Assembly: GCF_002797895.1 (NCBI RefSeq)
Contig: NZ_PGES01000001.1
Span: 3,100,001-3,164,000, forward strand
From: Janthinobacterium sp. 67
GTDB lineage: Bacteria > Pseudomonadota > Gammaproteobacteria > Burkholderiales > Burkholderiaceae_D
Direction: 5' to 3'
Length of the DNA stretch: 64,000 nucleotides
Shown: in pieces, positions 34,312 to 43,283 of the stretch
How the letters are laid out: each line of letters begins with the position of its first letter
Numbering within the stretch: position 1 is the stretch's first letter
Position numbers and translations under genes: made by a program
Notes under the pieces: generated by a model
Told to the model about the DNA's origin: nothing
The model's database searches: none
The model's input: the letters and a program-made list of their open reading frames with translations, nothing else

Positions 34312-35445
34312 ATGAACACGACCACCCGCAACGCCCTGGGCGCCAGCTGCGCCCTCGCTCTCGCCTGCTCGGCCCTGGCCGGCTGCGCCAAGCCTGTGCC
34401 GGCGGCCACGCCGCCCGTCCAGGCCATGCACCTGGACGACGGCAGCATCGCCGTCGACAAGATGTCGCCGCTGCGCCAGCGCCTGCAGATCGCCGCCGTG
34501 CAGGAACAGGAGATCGCCACGCAGACGCAGGCGCCCGGCAGCATCGAGGCCATGCCGGAAAAACTGGTGAAAATCACGCCGCCGCTGGCCGGGCGCATCA
34601 CGCGCTTGCAGCGTTCACTGGGCGACAGCGTGAAGGCGGGCGACCCGCTGTTCACGCTCGATTCGGCGGAACTGAGCGCCGCCTACGCGGACGACAGCAA
34701 GGCGCGCTCCGCCCTGCTGCAGGCGCGCCAGGAACTCGAGCGTCAGAAAACCCTGTTCGAAGCGGAAATCGCCGCGCGCAAGGAGTACGAAGCGGCCCAG
34801 GCGGCCTACGACCAGGCCGGCAGCGACGCCCGGGCCAGCGCCGACAAGCTGGCCCAGTACGGCGCCGACGCGCGCGGCACACGCCGCGCCCGACGCGATT
34901 ACGTGCTGCGTTCGCCCATCGCGGGCACCGTGATCGCCATGGAAGGCGCCCAGGGCGGCTACTGGAACGATATCAACGCGCCCGTCATGACGGTGGCAGA
35001 TCTGTCCACCGTGTGGCTGTCGGCGAATGTCGCCGAAAAGGACCTGGCCCAGGTGGCCGTGGGCCAGACGACCCGCATCACGGTCGATGCCTGGCCCGGC
35101 AAGGCTTTCGAGGGCAAGGTCGCCTACGTGGGCGCCGTGCTCGATCCCGAGACGCGCACGGTAAAGGCAAGAGTGGCCATCGACAACCGCGCCGGCGCCT
35201 TCAAGCCGGGCATGTTCGCCCACGCGGGATTCGCCGGCGCCAGCCGCCGCGCCCTCCTCGTGCCGGCCGCCGCCGTGCTGCAAAGCGGGCCATCGACGCG
35301 CGTGATGGTCGAGCGCAGCCCGCTGGTGTTCACGCCGCGCACGGTGGAAGTGGGCGCCAGCCACGACGGGCAAGTGGAAATCGTCTCGGGCCTGAAGGCT
35401 GGCGAACGCATCGTCGTCAAGGAAGGAGTGCTGCTCAATGATTGA
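34312..35445 (+). CDS. Metal-type RND adaptor lipoprotein (CusB/CzcB-like)
   Basis: This 377-residue periplasmic adaptor has a lipoprotein signal peptide: hydrophobic ALGASCALALACSA followed by the lipobox LAGC. It then has a barrel-sandwich domain (VKITPPLAGRITRLQRSLGDSVKAGD), a short helical hairpin, and SPIAGTVIAMEGAQGGYW. I choose ATG 34312 because the signal peptide begins there; the longer frame upstream lies in the regulatory region. It overlaps the permease gene by eight bases. The metal is not identifiable from the sequence alone. Confidence 0.92.
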   Translation: MNTTTRNALGASCALALACSALAGCAKPVPAATPPVQAMHLDDGSIAVDKMSPLRQRLQIAAVQEQEIATQTQAPGSIEAMPEKLVKITPPLAGRITRLQRSLGDSVKAGDPLFTLDSAELSAAYADDSKARSALLQARQELERQKTLFEAEIAARKEYEAAQAAYDQAGSDARASADKLAQYGADARGTRRARRDYVLRSPIAGTVIAMEGAQGGYWNDINAPVMTVADLSTVWLSANVAEKDLAQVAVGQTTRITVDAWPGKAFEGKVAYVGAVLDPETRTVKARVAIDNRAGAFKPGMFAHAGFAGASRRALLVPAAAVLQSGPSTRVMVERSPLVFTPRTVEVGASHDGQVEIVSGLKAGERIVVKEGVLLND

Positions 35446-38400
35446 CCGTGTCATCGCCACCTGCTGCCAGCGGCGCGGCATCGTCTGGCTCGTGCTGCTG
35501 TTCGTCGCCGCCTATGGCGTGTATTGCTGGAAGCAGCTGCCCATCGAGGCCTATCCCGATATCGCCGACGTCACCTCGCAGATCGTCACGCAGGTGCCGG
35601 GCCTGGGCGCCGAGGAAATCGAGCAGCAGATCACGATCCCCCTCGAGCGCGCCCTGCTCGGCACACCGGGCATGCACGTGCTGCGCACGCGCAGCCTGTT
35701 CGCGCTGTCCTTGATCACGGTGGTGTTCGAGGATGGCAGCGACGGCTACTTCACGCGCGAACGGCTGCAGGAGCGCCTGGCCAGCGTGAACCTGCCCTAC
35801 GACGCCAAGCCGGGACTCGATCCCTATACGTCGCCCACGGGCGAGATCTACCGCTATACGCTGGAATCGACAACGCGCTCCCTGCGCGAACTGTCCGAGC
35901 TGCAGTTCTGGACCGTGATCCCGCGCCTGCAGCAGGTGCGCGGCGTGGCCGACGTGAGCAATTTCGGCGGCCTGACGACGCAATTCATGCTGGAACTCGA
36001 CCCCGCAAAACTGGACAGCTACGGCTTCTCGCTGGCGCAGGTCAAGGACGCCATCAACGCCAACAACATCAGCGGCGGCGGCAGCGTCATCGACCGCGGT
36101 CAGCAATCGTACGTGGTGCGCGGCGTGGGTTTGCTCCATTCGCTAGCCGACATGGGCAACGTCGTCGTCAGCAGCAAGGACGGCGTGCCCGTACTGGTAA
36201 AAGACCTGGGCAAGCTCGCCTACGGTAACGTGGAGCGGCGCGGCATCCTCGGCAAGGATGACAACCCCGACACCATCGAAGGCATCACCCTGCTGCTCAA
36301 GGATTTCAACCCGTCCGAAGCGCTGGCCGGCATCCATGCGGCCGTGGACGACTTGAACGCCCACGTGCTGCCGAAGGACGTCAAGGTCGTGCCCTACCTG
36401 GACCGCAGCTCGCTGATCGACGCCACCCTGCACACGGTGGGATTTACCTTGGGTGAAGGCATGCTGCTGGTCGCCCTCGTGCTGCTGCTGTATCTGGGCA
36501 GCCCGCGCGCGGCCGCCATCGTCGCGCTGACGATCCCGCTGGCCCTGCTGATCGCCTTCATCTTCATGCACCATTTTAAGATTCCCGCCAATTTGCTGTC
36601 CTTGGGGGCGATCGACTTCGGCATCCTCGTCGACGGTTCCGTCGTGGTGCTGGAAAACATGCTGCGCCGCCGCGAACGGGAGCAGGAACGTCCCCTCACC
36701 CTGCAGGACGCCGTCGACGCGACCCTGCAAGTGGCGCGACCCATCATGTTCGGCATGGCCGTCATCATCGCCGCCTACCTGCCCCTGTTCGCCTTCCAGC
36801 GCATCGAATACAAGCTGTTCTCGCCCATGGCGTATGCGGTCGGCGCGGCGCTCGTGGGCGCGCTCGTGGTGGCGCTCGTGCTGATCCCCAGCCTGGCCTG
36901 GCTGGCCTTGCGCAAGCCGCGCCGCATGCCGCACAACCGCGCGCTGGACGCTCTGGCGGGCGCGTATGGCCGCTTCCTCGAACGCATGGTGGGCAGGAAG
37001 CGCTGGGTGGCGATGGTGTGCGCAGGATCGCTCGCGGCGCTTGCCATCCTGGGCGCCAGCATCGGGCGCGATTTTTTACCGTACCTCGATGAAGGTTCCT
37101 TGTGGCTGCAAGTGCAGATGCCGCCCGGGATCACCCTGGACAAGGCGTCCGAAATGGCCAGCGAACTGCGCCGCGCCGCGCTGGAATTTCCGGAAGTGTC
37201 GACCATCGTCACGCAGACGGGGCGCAACGACGACGGCACCGATTACTGGACGCCATCGCACATCGAAGCGAGCGTGGGACTGCATCCGTACAAAAGCTGG
37301 AAGTCGGGCATGAGCAAGCAACAATTGATCGCCAAGATGCACGAACGCTTCGCCCGCATGCCTGGCATCAGCGTGGCCTTCATGCAGCCGATGATCGACG
37401 GCGTGCAGGATAAATTGTCGGGCGCGCACAGCGACCTGACGGTGAAAATCTTCGGCAGCGACCTCGATGAAGTGCGCGCCATCGCCGGCAAGGTGGCACG
37501 CGTCTTGAAAGGCGTCCCCGGTGCTTCCGACGTGGCCGTGGACGTGGAGCCGCCCCTGCCCAACCTGAAGGTGGAACTGGACCGCGCCAAGGCGGCCCGC
37601 TACGGCATCAACGCGGCCGACGTGGCCGACCTGATTTCCACCGGCATCGGCGGCGCGCCCGTCGGCCAGGTCTACGTGGGCGAGAAAAGCTACGACATCG
37701 CCGTGCGCTTCCCGCCGGCCCTGCGTTCCAGCCCCGACGCCATCGCCAATTTGATGCTCAACGCCGCCAACGGCGCGAGGATCCCGCTGGCGCAGGTGGC
37801 CACCATCAGCACCACCTCGGGCGAAAGCGTGATCGTGCGCGAAATGGGACGGCGCCACATCATCGTGCGCCTCAACGCCCGCGGACGCGACCTGGCCGGC
37901 TTCCTGGCCGAGGCGCGTCCGCTGGTGGCGCAAGCCGTGGCCAGCGAGCACCAGCGCATCAGCGTCGAATGGGGCGGCCAGTTCGAGAACCTGCAGCGCG
38001 CGCAAAGCCGTTTGGCGCTGATACTGCCGATGACCCTGGGTGCCATGTTTTTGCTGCTGTTTGGCCAGTTCCGCAACCTGCGCCAGCCCGCGCTGGTCTT
38101 GCTGGCAGTGCCGCTGGCCATGCTGGGCGGCCTGGCCGCGCTGCACCTGCGCGGCATGACCTTGAACGTGTCGAGCGCCGTCGGCTTCATCGCCCTGTTC
38201 GGCGTGGCCGTCCTGAATGCCGTGCTGATGCTGGCGCAGATCAACCGCTTGCGCAGCGAGGAAGGCAAGAGCCTGCGCGACGCCGTGCTCGAAGGCGCGC
38301 GCGACCGCATGCGCCCCGTGCTGATGACGGCCACCGTGGCCGCCCTGGGCTTGACGCCGGCCATGCTGGCGACGGGCCTGGGCAGCGACGTGCAGCGTCC

Positions 38401-38542
38401 GCTGGCGACCGTCGTCGTGGGCGGCCTGGTGACGGCGACGGCACTGACCCTGCTGCTGTTGCCGGCCCTGTACTACCTGATCGAGGCGCACCTGCAAAAA
38501 CGCCAGACGCATACCGAAGGAGAGACCCATGACACGTTTTAA
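35438..38542 (+). CDS. Heavy-metal efflux RND permease (CusA/CzcA family)
   Basis: This 1034-residue inner-membrane proton-driven exporter has the heavy-metal branch version of the TM4 relay motif, LGAIDFGILVDGSVVVLEN, and the N-terminal QLPIEAYPDIADVTSQIVTQVPG typical of CzcA/CusA. It pumps metal ions from periplasm or cytoplasm through its adaptor and outer-membrane channel, encoded on either side. Overlaps of eight bases upstream and fourteen downstream show an operon. Substrate specificity (Cu/Ag against Co/Zn/Cd) needs structural comparison. Confidence 0.94.
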   Translation: MIDRVIATCCQRRGIVWLVLLFVAAYGVYCWKQLPIEAYPDIADVTSQIVTQVPGLGAEEIEQQITIPLERALLGTPGMHVLRTRSLFALSLITVVFEDGSDGYFTRERLQERLASVNLPYDAKPGLDPYTSPTGEIYRYTLESTTRSLRELSELQFWTVIPRLQQVRGVADVSNFGGLTTQFMLELDPAKLDSYGFSLAQVKDAINANNISGGGSVIDRGQQSYVVRGVGLLHSLADMGNVVVSSKDGVPVLVKDLGKLAYGNVERRGILGKDDNPDTIEGITLLLKDFNPSEALAGIHAAVDDLNAHVLPKDVKVVPYLDRSSLIDATLHTVGFTLGEGMLLVALVLLLYLGSPRAAAIVALTIPLALLIAFIFMHHFKIPANLLSLGAIDFGILVDGSVVVLENMLRRREREQERPLTLQDAVDATLQVARPIMFGMAVIIAAYLPLFAFQRIEYKLFSPMAYAVGAALVGALVVALVLIPSLAWLALRKPRRMPHNRALDALAGAYGRFLERMVGRKRWVAMVCAGSLAALAILGASIGRDFLPYLDEGSLWLQVQMPPGITLDKASEMASELRRAALEFPEVSTIVTQTGRNDDGTDYWTPSHIEASVGLHPYKSWKSGMSKQQLIAKMHERFARMPGISVAFMQPMIDGVQDKLSGAHSDLTVKIFGSDLDEVRAIAGKVARVLKGVPGASDVAVDVEPPLPNLKVELDRAKAARYGINAADVADLISTGIGGAPVGQVYVGEKSYDIAVRFPPALRSSPDAIANLMLNAANGARIPLAQVATISTTSGESVIVREMGRRHIIVRLNARGRDLAGFLAEARPLVAQAVASEHQRISVEWGGQFENLQRAQSRLALILPMTLGAMFLLLFGQFRNLRQPALVLLAVPLAMLGGLAALHLRGMTLNVSSAVGFIALFGVAVLNAVLMLAQINRLRSEEGKSLRDAVLEGARDRMRPVLMTATVAALGLTPAMLATGLGSDVQRPLATVVVGGLVTATALTLLLLPALYYLIEAHLQKRQTHTEGETHDTF

Positions 38543-39806
38543 TCTGCTGCTGGCGGCCTGGCTGATCGCGCCCGGTGCCGTGGCCGCGCCCTTGAGCTTT
38601 GACACCTACCTGTCCGCCGTGGAAAGCCACAGCCTGGAATTGCAGGCGCAGCAGGAAGACATCACCTCGGCCAAGGCCGGCATCGGCATCGCCGGCCTGC
38701 GTCCCGATCCCGAGTTCACCTTGGGCGCGACGCGCGAAACCGTGCGCAGCGTCGAGCACCGTCCCGTCACGTGGAACCCGGCCATCAGCATGGCCATCGA
38801 GACGGGCGGCAAGCGCGCCGCGCGGTTAAAAGCGGCGCACAGCAATGTCGCGCTGGCCGAGGAAACGGTTGCCGGCTTCAGGAGCGAGCTGTATGGGACC
38901 GCCGCCGCCGCGTTCACGCAAGCGTGCCGCACGCGCGACGTCCTCGCGCGCAAGGAGCAGACCATGGCGGCCCTGTCAAAAGTGGTCGAGGCGAACGCCG
39001 TGCGGCGCAAGGCGGGCGACGTGGGCGGCATCGAGCTGCTGCAGTCGCGCGTGGAACGCGACCAGTTCCAGGCCGAGCTGGCGCAGGCGCGCAGCGAGGC
39101 GGACAGCGCCATGTTGAATTTGTCGCCGCCGCTGGGGCGCCAGTTCGACGCGCTGTTTCCGGACGCGCAGCTGGCCTGCGACTTCGCCGCATATGAAAAC
39201 AGCGATGCCAGCGCGCTGGTGCCGCAGGCGCTCGAGGCCCGCAGCGACGTACGCATCGCCCGCGCCACCGTCGACCATCTGCGCGACGGCGCGGCGCTCG
39301 TGCGTGCCAACCGCGCCATCGACCCGACCGTCACCGTGGGCCTGGCCGCCGCGCGCGGCTACCATGAGGGCTTTGACGCCAGCGGCAGCCCCGTCGACGG
39401 TTCGCCCCGCTCGCGCGCACTGTCCATCTCGCTGGCCATCCCCATTCCCCTGTCGCGGCGCGACAAGGGCGACGTCGTGCAGGCGGAAGCAAGTGTCACG
39501 CAGGCGATGCTGGCCCTGCGCCAGGCGGAGCTGACGGCGGAAACGCAGGTGCGCACGGCGCAGCGGCAACTGCGTGCGGCGCAGGACAGGCTGGCGCGCT
39601 ACCGCGACGGCGTGCTGGTCGATGCGCAAAAGGTGGTCGATGGCATGCGCCTGTCCTACTTCAGCGGCAATGCGTCGCTGCTGGAATGGCTGGCGGCGCA
39701 GCGTTCGGCCGATGAGGCCTACCAGGGCTATGTGCAGGCGCGCGCCGATGCGGCCATCGCCAGCACGCAGCTGCAACTGGCGATCGGCCAGCGGCCGAGC
39801 TTGTAG
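38529..39806 (+). CDS. TolC-family outer-membrane channel (CzcC/CusC-like)
   Basis: This 425-residue outer-membrane factor has a signal peptide cleaved near AVAAP (residue 20) and two long helical repeats, typical of the outer-membrane efflux protein family, with conserved glycine/proline-flanked beta segments such as ISLAIPIPLSRRDKGDV. It completes the tripartite metal pump. The gene order adaptor-permease-channel is common in this family. A hairpin shared with the convergent small gene lies 26 bases downstream. Confidence 0.9.
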   Translation: MTRFNLLLAAWLIAPGAVAAPLSFDTYLSAVESHSLELQAQQEDITSAKAGIGIAGLRPDPEFTLGATRETVRSVEHRPVTWNPAISMAIETGGKRAARLKAAHSNVALAEETVAGFRSELYGTAAAAFTQACRTRDVLARKEQTMAALSKVVEANAVRRKAGDVGGIELLQSRVERDQFQAELAQARSEADSAMLNLSPPLGRQFDALFPDAQLACDFAAYENSDASALVPQALEARSDVRIARATVDHLRDGAALVRANRAIDPTVTVGLAAARGYHEGFDASGSPVDGSPRSRALSISLAIPIPLSRRDKGDVVQAEASVTQAMLALRQAELTAETQVRTAQRQLRAAQDRLARYRDGVLVDAQKVVDGMRLSYFSGNASLLEWLAAQRSADEAYQGYVQARADAAIASTQLQLAIGQRPSL

Positions 39807-39831
39807 CGGGGAGAAAGTAGAACGAGGAGTT

Positions 39832-39859
39832 ACCGGCGCGGCGAGGATGCCGCACCGGT
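39832..39859. terminator. Hairpin between convergent genes
   Basis: An eleven-position stem formed by ACCGGCGCGGC (39832-39842) and GCCGCACCGGT (39849-39859), with loop GAGGAT and one non-Watson-Crick position, sits between the efflux channel stop and the stop of the small minus-strand gene. The odd position is a G-U pair only in the minus-strand RNA. There is no T-run, so the assignment as a terminator is tentative. Confidence 0.5.
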
Positions 39860-39875
39860 CGTCAAGAACGGGGAA

Positions 39876-40082
39876 TTACTGGGGCTGGGCAGGCGCGTCG
39901 CCGGCGTCGTCGGCATCGTCCGCTTCCGGCTCATCACTTTCCGCACCCTCGGCACCCTCTTCGCCTTCGGCCGGCTTCGGATTGTTTTTCGCTTCCAGCT
40001 TGCGCCTGGCTTTTTCCTCGGCTTTCTTCTTCTTTTCCAGCTCTTTTTGCCGTTTTTCGTATTGGAAATTTGTCTTGGCCAT
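39876..40082 (-). CDS. Small lysine-rich/acidic-tailed protein of unknown function
   Basis: This 68-residue protein is split by charge. Residues 1-35 are strongly basic and helical (KRQKELEKKKKAEEKARRKLEAK, probably a single helix), and residues 38-68 are acidic and disordered (EGEEGAEGAESDEPEADDADD). There is no signal peptide or cysteine. I recognise the general type as a small conserved betaproteobacterial protein but not a function; RNA binding is possible for such a helix. It stands alone 80 bases downstream of xerD on the same strand. Confidence 0.75.
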   Translation of the reverse strand: MAKTNFQYEKRQKELEKKKKAEEKARRKLEAKNNPKPAEGEEGAEGAESDEPEADDADDAGDAPAQPQ

Positions 40083-40162
40083 TTACTACCTCTTTAGTTT
40101 TTAAATGTTACAGATAAGCACATAAGACACATTATGACGCAGTTGGAGCAAACACCAAATGT

Positions 40163-41080
40163 TTAGCCGCGTGGATGATGCTGCGCGTGCAGCAGTTTCA
40201 GCCGTTCGCGGGCCACATGCGTGTAAATCTGGGTGGTGGAAATATCGGAGTGCCCCAGCAGCAATTGCACGACACGCAAGTCGGCGCCATGGTTGAGCAA
40301 GTGGGTGGCGAACGCATGGCGCAGGGTGTGCGGCGACAGCGGCGCCGTGATGCCGGCGCTCAGCGCGTGCTTCTTGATGATGACCCAGAACATTTGCCGC
40401 GTCATGGCGCCGCCGCGCCGCGTGACGAACAGCGCGTCGTCCATCTGCCCGTCGAGGATGATGCCGCGCGCTTCCTTCAGGTAACGCTCGATCCACAGCC
40501 GCGCCTGCTCGCCGAACGGCACCAGCCGCGTCTTGCTGCCCTTGCCCGTGATGCGCAGCACGCCATCGTTGAGGCTCAATTCCACGGATTGCAAGTCCAC
40601 CAGCTCCGACACGCGCAAGCCGCTTGCATACATGAGTTCGAGCATGGTGCGCTCGCGCAGCCCCAGCGGCGTGCTCACGTCGGGCGCCGCCAGCAGCGCT
40701 TCCACCTGCGCTTCGCTCAAGGTATGCACGAAGCGCGCGGGCTGCTTGGCCGACACCATCTTCAGGCACGGGTCGGCCGCGATATGCTTGTGCCGCAGGG
40801 CCAGCTGGTAAAACCGCTTGAGCACGGACAGGCGCCGGTTCGACGACGTCGCCTTGCTCTCGTCGTGGCGGGCGGCGAAATACGCCTCGATGTCGGCCGT
40901 CGATACTTCGTACAGGCCTTCGCGCCCGGGCCGCGCCACTTCCAGCCAGCGCGCAAACAGCCGCATGTCGCGCCGGTAGGCGTCGAGCGAGTTCTTCGAC
41001 AAGCCGTCTTCCAGCCACAGGCTGTCGCAGAATTCATCGATCAGGGTGGCGTTGTCGGGCGCCAGCAGGCTGTTCATCAT
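40163..41080 (-). CDS. xerD: Site-specific tyrosine recombinase XerD
   Basis: XerD, with XerC, resolves chromosome dimers at dif under FtsK control. This 305-residue protein has the N-terminal SAM-like core-binding domain (residues about 10-100) and the catalytic domain with all active residues: Arg in ASGLRVSEL, Lys in GKGSKTR, HTLRHAFATHLL, LLGHSDISTTQIYTH with the nucleophilic Tyr. Its start overlaps the ogt stop by four bases. The length and gene context (housekeeping, no mobile element) support XerD rather than a phage integrase. Confidence 0.95.
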   Translation of the reverse strand: MMNSLLAPDNATLIDEFCDSLWLEDGLSKNSLDAYRRDMRLFARWLEVARPGREGLYEVSTADIEAYFAARHDESKATSSNRRLSVLKRFYQLALRHKHIAADPCLKMVSAKQPARFVHTLSEAQVEALLAAPDVSTPLGLRERTMLELMYASGLRVSELVDLQSVELSLNDGVLRITGKGSKTRLVPFGEQARLWIERYLKEARGIILDGQMDDALFVTRRGGAMTRQMFWVIIKKHALSAGITAPLSPHTLRHAFATHLLNHGADLRVVQLLLGHSDISTTQIYTHVARERLKLLHAQHHPRG

Positions 41081-41577
41081 AGGTAAGCCGCCACGCCCTC
41101 ATGCGCCAGCAGCCAGCGCTTGACGCCCAAATGAAATCCCGTCGCGTCGTCGTGATGGGCAAAGCCGCCCAGGCCGCCAGCGGCCGTGACCCGGTGGCAG
41201 GGGATCACCACGGGAAACCAGTTGGCGCCGCAGGCCTGGCCCACGGCGCGCGGCGCCGAGCCGATCAGGCGCGCCACGTCGCCATAGGTGCGCACCTGGC
41301 CGCGCGCAATGCCGCTGATCGCCGCCCACACCCGTTGCTGGTAGGCGCTGCCCAGCGTGGCCAGCGGCAGGTCGAAGACATGATCGGGATCGCGGAAATA
41401 ACGCGCCAGTTGCTGGCAGGCCCGCTCGGAGACGGCATCGAGCGCGTCTTTTTCGGCAAAATGCGGCGGCAGGTAGACCAGTTCGCATATCTGGCCATCG
41501 TGCGCGCGCACGCCCATGGCGCCAAACGGCGCGGCCACGATGGCCGTGAACAGCTCGCTGCCCTGTTGTTTTTTCAT
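41077..41577 (-). CDS. ogt: Methylated-DNA-[protein]-cysteine S-methyltransferase
   Basis: This 166-residue suicide enzyme removes alkyl groups from O6-methylguanine and O4-methylthymine. The acceptor cysteine is Cys127 in the invariant VVIPCHRV, with the helix-turn-helix region YGDVARLIGSAPRAVGQA just before it. The frame extends to a TTG at 41604, but I prefer ATG 41577; neither has a strong ribosome-binding site. Its stop overlaps the xerD start (ATGA), so the two are translationally coupled. Confidence 0.93.
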   Translation of the reverse strand: MKKQQGSELFTAIVAAPFGAMGVRAHDGQICELVYLPPHFAEKDALDAVSERACQQLARYFRDPDHVFDLPLATLGSAYQQRVWAAISGIARGQVRTYGDVARLIGSAPRAVGQACGANWFPVVIPCHRVTAAGGLGGFAHHDDATGFHLGVKRWLLAHEGVAAYL

Positions 41578-41688
41578 CTGCTGATCATTGTTCAAGTGTG
41601 GCAAATATACAACCTGCCGGCCCCGGAAACGGCGCCATGGGAATTATGCACCGACTTTGGGCGTGCCGGCGGACGTTTCCTGCGCACG

Positions 41689-41716
41689 AAAAAAAAGCGC
41701 ACCAGCCGGTGCGCTT
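41689..41716 (-). terminator. Rho-independent terminator for minus-strand transcription
   Basis: AAGCGCACC (41695-41703) and GGTGCGCTT (41708-41716) form a perfect nine-base-pair stem around AGCC. On the minus strand it is followed by eight T residues (complement of 41689-41696). It ends transcripts coming leftward from the dctPQM side before the ogt start. Confidence 0.85.
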
Positions 41717-41765
41717 CAAATATTGCTTCACGTTCCCGGTCGTTTGGGTCCGCCGGTGCCGGCTT

Positions 41766-41979
41766 GTGGCCGCAGACAGCTATGACTCAACAACTTCTGT
41801 GAAACGTGTGTCTCCTCAATATATCCCCGGTATCAATACCGTTCTTATAGACCACTCCCCCACTAACCTTGTTGCCAATTCTGTATTTCAGCCTTGCTAC
41901 CGGGGCGCATATGCATATACGTGTTTCCCCTTAAGGCTGCCCATCATAGCGCATTTATTCGGCCGTATCGACTTTTTTT
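41766..41979 (+). ncRNA. ssrS: Structured RNA, probably 6S RNA
   Basis: The 425 bases between ogt and dctM contain no protein gene but fold on the plus strand as one long rod. Stems are GGCCG 41768-41772 with 41960-41964, GCTATGA 41779-41785 with 41944-41950, GAAACGTGTG 41801-41810 with 41918-41927 (three G-U pairs), and CCCCGGTA 41825-41832 with 41898-41905. The G-U pairs become mismatches on the other strand, and a T7 run (41973-41979) follows, so plus is favoured. A roughly 14/12-base open bubble with AATATAT opposite GCATATGC lies between the last two stems, which resembles the 6S central bubble. The exact ends and the 6S identity are inference. Confidence 0.5.
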
Positions 41980-42002
41980 GCACCATGACGGGGACAACTG
42001 TT

Positions 42003-43283
42003 TTAGTTGTAAATTAAATTTGGCAGCCACAGCGAGATTTGTGGTACGTAGGTGATCAGGGCCAGGAAGCCCAGCATCGTCAGCAGCCATGGCATCACGG
42101 CCACGGTCAGCTCCGAGATGCCCATCTTGGTGATCCCGGACGCCACGTACAGGTTCAGGCCCACGGGTGGATGGCACATGCCGACCTCCATATTGACCAC
42201 GATCAGGATGCCGAAGTGCACGGGATCGATACCCAGCTTCATGGCGACGGGGAACAGGATGGGCGCCATGATGAGCACGATGGACGACGGCTCCATGACG
42301 TTACCTGCCACCAGCAGCAGCACGTTGACCACCAGCAGGAAGCTGATCACGCCCAGACCCTTGCCCGTGATCCATTCGGCCATCGCTTGCGGGATGTTTT
42401 CACTGGTCATCAAGAACGAGAACAGCACGGCGTTGGTGATGATGTACAGCAGCATCGCCGACATGGCGGCCGAATCGAGCAAGACCTTGCCCACCTGCTT
42501 GATCTTCAAGTCCTTGTAGACGAAAACGGCGATGTAAAAGGCGTACACGGCGGCCATGGCGGCCGCTTCCGTCGGGGTGAAGGCGCCCGAATAAATGCCG
42601 CCCATGACGATGACGATCAGCAGCAAGCCCCAGGCGCTTTTCTTGAACGTGACGAAGCGTTCCTTCCAGCTGGCCTTCTGCATGCGCGGATAGTTGTTCT
42701 TGCGCGCCAAAAACCACGTGGTCAGGCCCAGCAGCATGGCCAGCATCAGGCCGGGAATCACGCCCGCCATGAACAGTTTTCCCACCGAGGTGTTCGTGCT
42801 GACGGAATACATCACCATCACGATCGACGGCGGTATCAAAATGCCCAGCGCGCCCGAAGTGGTGATGACGCCGGCGCCGAAACCGCGCGGATAGCCCTGC
42901 TTGACCATGGCCGGCAGGATGATGGAGCCGATGGCCACCACGGTGGCGGGGCTGGAACCGGAGACGGCCGCAAACAGCGCGCACGCCATCACGCCGGCCA
43001 GCGCCAGGCCGCCATGCCAGTGACCGACCATCGAGCTGGCGAAGTTGATCATGCGCCGCGCCACCCCGCCATGCGTGAGGAAGTTACCGGCCAAAATGAA
43101 GAAGGGGATGGCCATGATTTCGAATTTCTCGATGCCCGTGAAAATCTTCAGGGCCACCGATTCGATGGGCACGCTGGTCATGGTAAACAGGAACGTCAGT
43201 ACCGTCAGGCCCAGCGAAATGGAGATCGGCATGCCGGTCAGCATCAGCGCCAGCAGCAATACAAAAATAATCAGCGCGTTCAT
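42003..43283 (-). CDS. dctM: TRAP transporter large permease DctM
   Basis: This 426-residue membrane subunit is of the usual DctM length, with about twelve spans, the family-typical GMPISISLGLTVL start and IPFFILAGNFLTHGGVARR, plus PPSIVMVMYSV in the middle. It uses the sodium gradient to take up the substrate delivered by DctP. It overlaps dctQ by four bases. The stop is followed by the probable 6S RNA region and then a strong terminator. Confidence 0.95.
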   Translation of the reverse strand: MNALIIFVLLLALMLTGMPISISLGLTVLTFLFTMTSVPIESVALKIFTGIEKFEIMAIPFFILAGNFLTHGGVARRMINFASSMVGHWHGGLALAGVMACALFAAVSGSSPATVVAIGSIILPAMVKQGYPRGFGAGVITTSGALGILIPPSIVMVMYSVSTNTSVGKLFMAGVIPGLMLAMLLGLTTWFLARKNNYPRMQKASWKERFVTFKKSAWGLLLIVIVMGGIYSGAFTPTEAAAMAAVYAFYIAVFVYKDLKIKQVGKVLLDSAAMSAMLLYIITNAVLFSFLMTSENIPQAMAEWITGKGLGVISFLLVVNVLLLVAGNVMEPSSIVLIMAPILFPVAMKLGIDPVHFGILIVVNMEVGMCHPPVGLNLYVASGITKMGISELTVAVMPWLLTMLGFLALITYVPQISLWLPNLIYN

